Shown here: piece after piece, positions 18,283-25,640 of the stretch
Position numbering within the stretch: position 1 is the stretch's first letter
How the letters are laid out: each line of letters starts with the position of its first letter
From: DASQPR01 sp963797675
GTDB taxonomy: Bacteria > Actinomycetota > Actinomycetes > Mycobacteriales > Micromonosporaceae
Direction: 5' to 3'
NCBI GenBank assembly: GCA_963797675.1
Contig: CAWCQQ010000013.1
Coordinates: 1 to 64,000, forward strand
Length of the DNA stretch: 64,000 nucleotides
Notes under the pieces: model-generated
Database searches by the model: none
What the model saw: the letters and a program-made list of their open reading frames with translations, nothing else
Told to the model about the DNA's origin: nothing
Translations under genes and position numbers: made by a program

Positions 18283-19265
18283 TCAGATTGTGGTGTGGAC
18301 GCCCCAATCCTCTTCATATCCCTGGTAGAGGTAGGTGCGTGCGCCGTTGGCCGCGATCTTCGTGACCCACGCGGCACCGTTGTGCGTGGCGGTGACGAGC
18401 AGTGAGCCGTCGGCGGCCGGCGACGGCGCCGGCTGCGAGTCGCCGTTGACCCCGATCTGCACGTACGGGCCGGTCTCCCAGACTTCACCGGAGAGATCGG
18501 ACCCACGCCGCCGATCGAAACCTGCTGGTTCCACACCAGGTGGGCCGAGTCCGCGGTCCAGGCCGGGTCGGTCGCGTAGCCGTCGTCGATGTTGCCGCCG
18601 CCACCCCATGCCGCGACCACGGTCTCCACATTGGTTGCGAGGTCGAGCACGCTCAGGCACGAGTCGTCGACGCCGAGGCAGTCACCACCGGGGAAGGCGA
18701 TCCCTTCGCCGTTGGGTTCCCATGCCACGCCGAGCGATGACCGCAGCGGCGACCAGGAGCCGGACGCATCCGCTTTGACCGCCGGGCCGACCCGGCGCGC
18801 ACTCGTGCTGACAACCGTCACGTTCGGGCGTACGAGACCGCCGTCGCCGGCGGTGCCGAGATGCACGATGTACAGCGTCGGATAGCCCAGGTCCTGCATG
18901 TAGGCGATCTGGAAGCCGTCGGGCGACCAGGACGCCGGGCCGGTGTGCCCACCGGTCGTCAGCTGACGATCCTCGTACAGGTGGCCCGACGTGTCGAAGT
19001 TCCCGAGGTAGAGGTTGCTCTTGTAGAGGTAGGCCACCTCGTCGAAGTAGCCGGTGGTCAACCGCGGCCAGGCGTAGTTCCCGCCGGTGGTCGCCTGCAC
19101 GGCCGGTGCTCCGGCCGATGCTGCGCGGTAGATGTTGCCGCCGCGAACGAAGACGACGGCGCCCGGTGTCCCGGGATTTGCCGCGTCGGCCGGCGATACC
19201 GGTACGGCCATAAACGCGACCGACAGCGTGGCGATCAGCAGTACCGTATTGCGAATGTGACGCAT
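18283..19265 (-). pseudogene. secreted TolB/WD40-like beta-propeller protein (one frameshift)
   Basis: Exported protein of about 327 aa. The signal peptide is MRHIRNTVLLIATLSVAFMA then VPVSPADA. Repeated propeller-like blades follow (GNIYRAASAGAPAVQATTGG, ASWSPDGFQIAYMQD, DPAWTADSAHLVWNQQVSIG, APSPAADGSLLVTATHNGA). The frame changes near 18490; lengthening a GGG run by one restores GVGSDLSGEVWETGPYVQIG. GGGGGA lies 8-13 bases before the ATG. No catalytic residues are seen; a binding or scaffolding role outside the cell is likely. Confidence 0.75.
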
Positions 19266-19580
19266 CTGGCGTGTCCCCCATCTCGAATATCTCATTGACG
19301 GGAGACTATGACCGTACGGACGCGTCGTGCTCGTAGAATGCGAGTCCGATTCTTGTCACCGCACCTGGTCAGGCATGTTGGCCGCCGATGGATTTCGCGG
19401 TTGAGAACCATGGAATGAATCGTTGGCCGCCGTCCATCTGCGCAAATACGGGCGCGTGATCCTGGCGCAATTCCATTGCCGATTCTGATACATCGAAATG
19501 ACGTCAGAAGTGCGACACGTGCGCTCGCTGCCGAAGGATTCGACCGACGGCGCGGCCGGTTGCGCGCGCATGATGTATTC
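19266..19580. other. divergent intergenic region, 315 bp
   Basis: Spacer between the secreted propeller gene (minus) and the nitronate monooxygenase gene (plus). It is less GC-rich than the flanks and must hold both promoters. I see no clear palindrome, repeat or conserved ORF; an open frame runs back from the monooxygenase to TTG 19476 but has no family-like sequence. Confidence 0.5.
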
Positions 19581-20543
19581 ATGCCGCTCTCCACAGCCTT
19601 CACCGACGTCATGTCGATCGAGTACCCGATTGCCCTCGCCCCGATGGGCGGCTCGGCCGGCGGAGCACTCGCGGCCGCCGTATCCAACGGTGGCGGCCTC
19701 GGTCTGATCGGTGGCGGACGCGGTAACCGAGCATGGATGGAGCGCGAGCTGGCGATCGTGACGTCGCGGACCGACAAGCCGTGGGGCATCGGCTTCCTGA
19801 CCTGGGCGATCGACGACGACATCATCAGCTGGGCACTCGACCAACAGCCGCACGCCGTCATGCTGTCCTTCGGCGACCCGGGACAATTCGCTCAACGCGT
19901 ACGGGCTGCCGACGTACCCCTGATCATCCAGGTCACCGACCTGGACGAGGCTCAGCGCGCGCTTGACGTCGGCGCCGACCTGATCGTCGCCCAAGGTAGT
20001 GAAGCCGGCGGCCACGGCGGTCGCCGTGCAACGCTGCCGTTCGTCCCGATGGTCGTCGACCTCGCCGCACCTGTTCCGGTCCTGGCCGCCGGCGGCATTG
20101 CGGACGGTCGCGGTCTCGCCGCCGTACTCGCACTCGGCGCAGCCGGTGCCCTGATCGGCACCCGCTTCCAGGTCAGTCACGAAGCGATCGTGGACCCCGA
20201 AATCAGCAAGGCGATCATCGACGGACACGGTGCAGATACCGAGCGCACCCGCGTACTGGACATCGCCGCCGGCTTCGGCTGGCCGGCAAAATACACCGCA
20301 CGGGTGCTGCGCAACGCGTACGTCGACACCTGGCGCGACCGGGAGGATGAACTCGCCCACGATGAGGAGGCGCTGCGGGTCTACGGCGAGGCCCTCGACG
20401 GCAGGGATATCGATGCGGTCTCGATCTGGTGCAGTGATGCGATCGACCTCATCACCGAGATCGACTCCGCGACCAATCTGGTACACCGACTCGCCGCCGA
20501 CGCCGTTACTGCGCTGACCAATGCCGCAGTGCGGGTTAGTTGA
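19581..20543 (+). CDS. nitronate monooxygenase / NPD-family FMN oxidoreductase
   Basis: FMN-binding TIM-barrel enzyme, 320 aa, of the 2-nitropropane dioxygenase (nitronate monooxygenase) family. Signatures: IEYPIALAPMGGSAGGALAA at the N-terminus, the GSEAGGHGG flavin/active-site loop, and VPVLAAGGIADGRGLAAVLA followed by GALIGTRF for phosphate binding. It likely oxidises alkyl nitronates, possibly detoxifying propionate 3-nitronate; related NPD proteins have other substrates. ATG 19581 fits the family N-terminus. Convergent with the FAD monooxygenase. Confidence 0.9.
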   Translation: MPLSTAFTDVMSIEYPIALAPMGGSAGGALAAAVSNGGGLGLIGGGRGNRAWMERELAIVTSRTDKPWGIGFLTWAIDDDIISWALDQQPHAVMLSFGDPGQFAQRVRAADVPLIIQVTDLDEAQRALDVGADLIVAQGSEAGGHGGRRATLPFVPMVVDLAAPVPVLAAGGIADGRGLAAVLALGAAGALIGTRFQVSHEAIVDPEISKAIIDGHGADTERTRVLDIAAGFGWPAKYTARVLRNAYVDTWRDREDELAHDEEALRVYGEALDGRDIDAVSIWCSDAIDLITEIDSATNLVHRLAADAVTALTNAAVRVS

Positions 20544-20594
20544 TCCAGGAACTTCTCGCGTAGGCCGCGGTAGTCGGTGGCCAGGAGTCTCCAG

Positions 20595-21806
20595 TCACAC
20601 GCGGGGGAGAGCGAGCACGAGCCCGGGATAGGTTGCGGACATCCAGTCGTTGGTCGCCGTCGTTGACATGGTGGTGAGGTCTGGCATGCCGAACACGACG
20701 GCACGCTCGATGCGTTCAGTGTTCGGAATGACCTGAGCAGCGACCTGAAGCTGGCCCTGACTCCATTGGCGGAGAGCATCATCAACGGTCGATGCGTCGG
20801 TCAGGGCGTCCGTCAACGAGATGGCATTGCCTACCGCCCTCAAGACGCCACTGCCCGCGAACGGGGGGACCACTGCACCGGCGTCGCCGACCAGGCACAA
20901 GCGATCGTGCGCGTAGCTGGGGGCCACATAGGAGTAGATGGCCTGGATCGACGAGTTGCCGCTCTGTTGCACCAGCTCGAACAGCGACAGCGGCAGCAGG
21001 CCTGCGAGGCGGGACTCCAGGGCCGCCCGGACCGCCGGATGCACCTTCCCGAACGGTACCGAGCCGGACTGCTGCCGCTCTTGATCGTCGACGAGCACCG
21101 ACGCCAGGGCACTCTCCGGAACCTGGAGGTAGTAGCCCCACATGAGAAGGCGTTGTCCCCGTTCGGTGCCGTCCCCGGGTCCGGGGACGTAGTACGCGAT
21201 CCCGTGGCCCCCCTGGTATACGGGTCGCAGAAGGTCGCAGCCGTCGAGGGCATCGGCGCGGATGTCGCGCTCAGGGAGCAGACCGCGCCACAGCACGATT
21301 CCCCGGTAGGCAGGCGTGGCGCGTGGGTCAATGAGCCCGCGGCCCAGTGAACGGTACCCGTCGGCGCACACGACGAGGTCGAAGTCCAGTGAACCGCCGG
21401 AGAGAAGATGCAGCGTCGTGCCGTGAGGTGTCGCTTCGATCCGCTCGACGGCCGCGCCAGTGCGGTACTGATCGTCAGGGACGCGCCGCCGAAGTCCCTG
21501 GTAGAGATGGGCCCAGTTGAGCAGCGTAAAGCTCATCTGGAAGTCGCCCAGCCACCGCTGCTGGCCTGTCCCGGGTGCACGAGTGACGAGCCGGGAGTGG
21601 TCGGCCTGGCAGGCGGGAACGGTCGCGTCGATCAGACCGTGCGCCACCATGTCCTGCCACGCGGTCGTCGTCATAAGGATGCCGGCGCCACGGCTCACCA
21701 GGTCGGACTCGGACCGCTCGAAGATGATGACGTCGTGCCCGGCCCGATGCAGGAGCGCCGCTGCCGCGCATCCGGCGATCGATCCCCCGACAATGCCGAC
21801 TCTCAT
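20595..21806 (-). CDS. FAD-dependent monooxygenase (PHBH-like)
   Basis: Flavoprotein hydroxylase of about 403 aa. The dinucleotide-binding motif GIVGGSIAGCAAAALLHRAG is at residues 4-23 from ATG 21806, with the FERS acidic end of strand 2. The second FAD motif is CLVGDAGAVVPPFAGSGVLR (GD motif) near residue 290. The substrate is unknown; enzymes of this group hydroxylate aromatic or polycyclic compounds. The open frame runs upstream to 21914 without a good start. Preceded by a long spacer carrying the hairpin at 21957-22018. Confidence 0.88.
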   Translation of the reverse strand: MRVGIVGGSIAGCAAAALLHRAGHDVIIFERSESDLVSRGAGILMTTTAWQDMVAHGLIDATVPACQADHSRLVTRAPGTGQQRWLGDFQMSFTLLNWAHLYQGLRRRVPDDQYRTGAAVERIEATPHGTTLHLLSGGSLDFDLVVCADGYRSLGRGLIDPRATPAYRGIVLWRGLLPERDIRADALDGCDLLRPVYQGGHGIAYYVPGPGDGTERGQRLLMWGYYLQVPESALASVLVDDQERQQSGSVPFGKVHPAVRAALESRLAGLLPLSLFELVQQSGNSSIQAIYSYVAPSYAHDRLCLVGDAGAVVPPFAGSGVLRAVGNAISLTDALTDASTVDDALRQWSQGQLQVAAQVIPNTERIERAVVFGMPDLTTMSTTATNDWMSATYPGLVLALPRV

Positions 21807-22116
21807 GCCCGTCGCCCCCGAAGCTCGTGGAGCGCCACCCGGGAGGTGACCGCAATCCGTCAGCGTAGTGGCCACATGTTCTCGGAGGAAGTCGACGGAA
21901 CGGGATCGGAGCATCAGCGCTCAACCACGACAGCATGGAACGGGTTATCGCGCGCAACAGTGGTTGGGCGGCTTTCGCTTCCGGGACCGGGGTCCTCGCG
22001 TAGCCGCCCAACCACTGTCACATCCGTACGAGCTATTCGTGCCGTTATTGCGTGACCGGATTCAGCGGGCCTTACCGTCGCCGACTACCGATCGGATTTC
22101 GTACAATTGCTTGATG
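21807..22116. other. intergenic region, 310 bp, with large hairpin
   Basis: Spacer between two minus-strand genes (secreted protein upstream, FAD monooxygenase downstream). Its main feature is the 17-bp stem-loop at 21957-22018. No conserved ORF is seen. Confidence 0.6.
21957..22018 (-). terminator. long stem-loop, probable terminator
   Basis: Perfect 17-base arms ACAGTGGTTGGGCGGCT / AGCCGCCCAACCACTGT around a 28-base loop that itself holds a small GGACC/GGTCC hairpin. It lies about 100 bases after the stop of the secreted protein gene on the minus strand, so it most likely ends that transcript. The two-level structure is unusual for a simple terminator. Confidence 0.7.
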
Positions 22117-22830
22117 TCACGGCCCGTCCTGGTGGAAGTAGGTCGAAACAATTCCCGGCCCGTTGACGACCATGTTCTGGTAAAGCACCCCGGTAAAGAT
22201 GGCCCGTGTAGCGTCAGCCAGCTGGACGGTGGCATCGCAATATCCCCGGCCGCCGGTGACCCAACGGCTGGTGGTGATATTGGTGATGGCGACAAGGATC
22301 GATACGCCCGTGTCCTGCCAGGTGCAGTTTTGATCGGAGAGTACGACGTTATTACCGGTCACGTAGTAGTAATCGAGCGAAGCAGTGTTGCAAATCCCGA
22401 TGTAGCACACCGTGTGGTGGAACCAGGAATGAACGTTGTACGTTGTGTAGGACGGTGTTACTCGGCCGCCCGCTACCACGGAGTTCGTCGTCATCGCGGA
22501 CGTCCCGGCGATGCGGCCCGAGCTATGTTGATCAACGACGGTCATGCCGGGATAAAGGCTTTTCGCCTCGGAGTTCGTGAGCGTGCCCAGGGCGATCCGC
22601 GGATCGCTGAACGCCTGAATGACTCGTTGTTTGTCCTGCTTGCCGAGGTGCTCGAAAACAGCTCGTTGCGAGGGGGAGAGCTGGCCGACGAGTACGGATT
22701 CGGCACTGGTCGAGGCGGTTGAGGGTGTACCGGCGGCGGCATAAGCGCCGCCGGCGGTGCTCAGAATCAGACCCCCGGCGAGCAAAGGTACGCAAATACC
22801 CAATGCCAGCTTCATGAAGGAACGCTTCAA
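22117..22830 (-). CDS. secreted protein of unknown function
   Basis: Exported protein of about 237 aa, not a recognised family. The signal peptide is MKLALGICVPLLAGGLIL then STAGGAYAAAG. A predicted helical region resembling a cell-wall or pro-region follows (LSPSQRAVFEHLGKQDKQRV), then a beta-rich C-terminal half with four Cys (CYIGIC, QNC, GYC) and many Tyr/Thr/Asn. TTG 22830 is chosen because AAAGGA lies about 8 bases upstream; the internal ATG at 22815 has no ribosome binding site. Codon use is less GC-biased than in neighbours. It is divergent from the SigE-type sigma factor gene across a 527-bp region. Confidence 0.7.
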   Translation of the reverse strand: MKRSFMKLALGICVPLLAGGLILSTAGGAYAAAGTPSTASTSAESVLVGQLSPSQRAVFEHLGKQDKQRVIQAFSDPRIALGTLTNSEAKSLYPGMTVVDQHSSGRIAGTSAMTTNSVVAGGRVTPSYTTYNVHSWFHHTVCYIGICNTASLDYYYVTGNNVVLSDQNCTWQDTGVSILVAITNITTSRWVTGGRGYCDATVQLADATRAIFTGVLYQNMVVNGPGIVSTYFHQDGP

Positions 22831-23357
22831 TTTTTCGTCCTTTCTCGATGATGCGCGTCGCCATTCGGTCGTTGACAAACCGGCTGAATGGCTTTTCCAG
22901 CTAACGGCTCAAACCGGCTGATGTGCGATGTGCGGAATCTCCGAGCCACCTCCAGTCTCACGGGTTAGCGTCATCTTTTCGGTGCGGGCCACGACACAAA
23001 GCCGATGGACTCCGCGCGAGGTCGCCGGCAAAGCCCGCGGAGGGCTATGCCGGCCTGGCAATCGTCAGTGGAAGCCCTTTCGAGGGCCGGAGGTCGTCGC
23101 GCTAAATGCGTCAGGAATCGCCGTGCGTTATGTTCGCCACACAGCGGCCGTAACACAGGCAGCGCCGAGCAGCTCTATCTCTGATGCGCATTCCAATGCG
23201 ACTGTCGAAGCGACGCCTCCGTCCAATAATATTCACCCCTACCGATCAGGCTTGAATACCTCTACTCTTCTACACGCACGAGAGGACGCGAACCACTGCA
23301 CGTCTTTGCAGAAAATTTCTGCGCGGCTTGTTGAGAGCACGGGGGAGCTGATGTGGC
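22831..23357. other. divergent intergenic region, 527 bp
   Basis: Long, comparatively AT-rich spacer between the secreted protein gene and the sigma factor gene. Frames through it have no signal peptide, family motif or plausible start. It probably holds both promoters; I could not identify a convincing -10/-35 pair or large repeat. Confidence 0.5.
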
Positions 23358-23894
23358 ATGGCAACGGCACGGGGGTTCGACGACTATGCACGATCAGTAC
23401 GTAGCTATTTGCACCGGGATGCATATGATTTGTGCCGAGACTGGCATAAGGCCGAGGACCTCGTCCAAGTAACGTTGGAGAAGGTCTTTCTTCGGTGGGA
23501 GTACCTGAATGACCACAGTCTTCTTGGCGCGTACAGCCGCAGGACACTGCTCTACAGCTACATCAGCGACCGCCGACAACGACGCTGGCGGTACGAAGTC
23601 ACGGTGGCCGAGGTACCCGACTACGGCCGGCCCGACGAGGCCAATGAGACCGACCAGCAATTGTGGGCGGCGATGGATGGTCTCGGCGCCCGGCAACGAC
23701 AGGTCATCATATTGCGCTTCTGGAACGACCTGAGCGTGGATCAGGCTGCCGCGGTCATGGGATGCACAGCCGGGACCATCACCAGCCAGACCCATCGCGC
23801 TCTGGCGCGTCTGCGTGTCGCCCTGACCACGCGACACACGTCTTGGGATGCCTCCGTCCCCGGACCACGGCGCGGTTCGTTGTTGAAGTCCTGA
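23358..23894 (+). CDS. SigE-family ECF RNA polymerase sigma factor
   Basis: ECF sigma factor of 178 aa. Region 2 reads LHRDAYDLCRDWHKAEDLVQ then VTLEKVFLRW (the DAEDLVQxT-type core), and region 4 reads LGARQRQVIILRFWNDLSVD then QAAAVMGCTAGTITSQTHRA (HTH). The GCTAGTITSQ form is typical of the SigE/SigM-like Streptomyces group. No anti-sigma factor gene is adjacent; the gene next downstream is a permease. The divergent secreted protein is a possible target (inference). Confidence 0.9.
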   Translation: MATARGFDDYARSVRSYLHRDAYDLCRDWHKAEDLVQVTLEKVFLRWEYLNDHSLLGAYSRRTLLYSYISDRRQRRWRYEVTVAEVPDYGRPDEANETDQQLWAAMDGLGARQRQVIILRFWNDLSVDQAAAVMGCTAGTITSQTHRALARLRVALTTRHTSWDASVPGPRRGSLLKS

Positions 23895-24019
23895 CGTTAG
23901 TTGATCAAGGTCGGTCGTCTGTCCGTTGTGGTTCGTTCGATGGATCGCGGGCCGGATGATGATCGTCTATGACCGTGGCGGTGACGTACGGCGATGCGGG
24001 GGGTCGCTCCGGGTCGCCG

Positions 24020-24053
24020 GGTGGCCGGGCTGATCGCGACATGCCCGGCCACC
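24020..24053. terminator. hairpin upstream of the DUF318 permease
   Basis: Perfect 11-bp stem GGTGGCCGGGC / GCCCGGCCACC with a 12-base loop, 126 bases after the sigma factor stop and 50 bases before the permease ATG. It is probably the sigma factor terminator, but its closeness to the permease start leaves a leader role possible. Confidence 0.5.
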
Positions 24054-24103
24054 GGACGATGCGCGTGACATGATCGACGAACGCCGTCGTGACGGGGAGG
24101 CAC

Positions 24104-25312
24104 ATGAATCCGGTCGGACACGCCCTGTCGATCGCAGGGTCGATGGCCTGGGAGATTCTCTGGGCGTTGATCCTCGGTTTCGTCCTGTCCGCGATGGTCC
24201 AGGCTCTGGTCCGCCGCTCGACGATCATCCGGCTCCTCGGCAACGACCGCCCGAGAACGTTGACCATCGCCGCCGGCCTCGGCGCCGCGTCGTCGTCGTG
24301 TTCGTACGCCGCGGTGGCGCTGGCCCGGTCACTCTTTCGCAAAGGCGCGAACTTCACGGCCGCGATGGCGTTCGAGATCGCCTCCACCAATCTCGTGATC
24401 GAACTCGGCGTCATCCTGGCCCTGCTGATGGGCTGGCAGTTCACCGCCGCCGAATTCATCGGTGGACCGATCATGATCGTCGCGTTAGCGGTCCTGTTCC
24501 GCCTCACCCTGCGCCGGCGACTGATCCGCGAGGCGCGTACGCAGGCGGACCGGGGTCTGGCCGGGTCGATGGAGGGCCACGCCGCGATGGACATGTCCGT
24601 CCAACGCGGGGGAACCTTCGCTCAGCGGCTGGCGTCCGCTGCGGGATTCACCGCGGTTGCGCACGTATTCGTGATGGAGTTCGTCGCGATCTGGAAGGAC
24701 CTCGTCGGCGGCCTGCTGATCGCCGGCGCGATTGCCGCGTGGGTTCCGGACAGCTTCTGGCAGACGTTCTTCCTGACCGACCATCCGCTGCTGTCGAAGA
24801 TCTGGGGACCGCTGGTCGGGCCGCTGGTCGCCGTGGTCAGCTTCGTCTGCTCGATCGGCAATGTGCCGCTGGCCGCCGTGTTGTGGAACGGCGGGATCAG
24901 CTTCGGTGGTGTGGTGGCATTCATCTTCGCCGACCTGATCATCCTGCCGATCATCAACATCTACCGCAAATACTACGGCTGGCGTACCGCGCTGTATCTG
25001 ACCGGCACGTTCTACCTGGCGATGGTCACCGCCGGGTACGCGATCGAAATCCTGTTCGGCGTGACCGGTCTGACCCCGACCGAGCGCGATGCCAAGGTCG
25101 TCGATGCGGGCATCAGCTGGAACTACACCACCTGGCTGAACATCGCGTTCCTCGTGCTCGCCGCCGCCCTGGTGATCCGGTTCGTCCGTACCGGCGGCCG
25201 AGCGATGCTCGCGATGATGGGCGGTAGCCCGGACACCGACCACAGCGGACATCCCGACGACGCCCACCACGAGCATCACGGTCTCGGCGCCATGTCACCG
25301 GACGACGACTGA
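24104..25312 (+). CDS. permease of the DUF318/UPF0718 family (ArsP-like)
   Basis: Polytopic membrane protein of 402 aa. Two homologous halves carry the family's Cys/Ser-rich signature GLGAASSSCSYAAVALARSL and the later FVCSIGNVPLAAVLWNGGIS. Members include ArsP, an exporter of trivalent organoarsenicals; other substrates are unknown. The cytoplasmic C-terminal tail is rich in His and Asp (DHSGHPDDAHHEHHG), which suggests metal binding. ATG 24104 is preceded by GGGGAGG; GTG 24089 is an in-frame upstream alternative. Confidence 0.87.
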   Translation: MNPVGHALSIAGSMAWEILWALILGFVLSAMVQALVRRSTIIRLLGNDRPRTLTIAAGLGAASSSCSYAAVALARSLFRKGANFTAAMAFEIASTNLVIELGVILALLMGWQFTAAEFIGGPIMIVALAVLFRLTLRRRLIREARTQADRGLAGSMEGHAAMDMSVQRGGTFAQRLASAAGFTAVAHVFVMEFVAIWKDLVGGLLIAGAIAAWVPDSFWQTFFLTDHPLLSKIWGPLVGPLVAVVSFVCSIGNVPLAAVLWNGGISFGGVVAFIFADLIILPIINIYRKYYGWRTALYLTGTFYLAMVTAGYAIEILFGVTGLTPTERDAKVVDAGISWNYTTWLNIAFLVLAAALVIRFVRTGGRAMLAMMGGSPDTDHSGHPDDAHHEHHGLGAMSPDDD

Positions 25313-25640
25313 GATCCGCCTCCGCCGTTTCGAACGCGTCACGTTTACGGCAATGCTCGCTGTAAACGTACCTGGTTTCGTCGTGTTTTTTCTTTCGGGA
25401 GTCGAAACCTTGCGGTAACACATCGATGACTATACCGTGAATCGAACTTCGCTCGACCGTCCTCCGCTCGGGGCGTAACCCAACTTCGGCGACGCGGCTC
25501 CCCGCCACCGGAAACCGCCAGTGCCGCCTGGATCGCCTGCCTGACCATAGTGGTCGGTGCGGCCGGGACCCGCGGGCGCACGCAGCGCAGCCGGCCGGAT
25601 GGAGTCGCGGCAGCCGCCACGACGTCCCCAGGGAGCTGTC
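25313..25640. other. intergenic region, 328 bp, with small hairpin
   Basis: Spacer between the permease and the beta-helix surface protein. ACGTTTAC at 25341-25348 and GTAAACGT at 25362-25369 form an 8-bp stem (extended by GC pairs past a mismatch), 29 bases after the permease stop. It is either a terminator or an operator. Nothing else is recognisable; the promoter of the large downstream gene must be here. Confidence 0.5.

Noticed and set aside
17586..19295. 569-codon minus-strand frame as one long secreted protein
   Set aside because: After about 18490 it leaves the propeller coding frame and runs antisense through GrpB; the true C-terminus is in another frame ending at 18283, just before a terminator.
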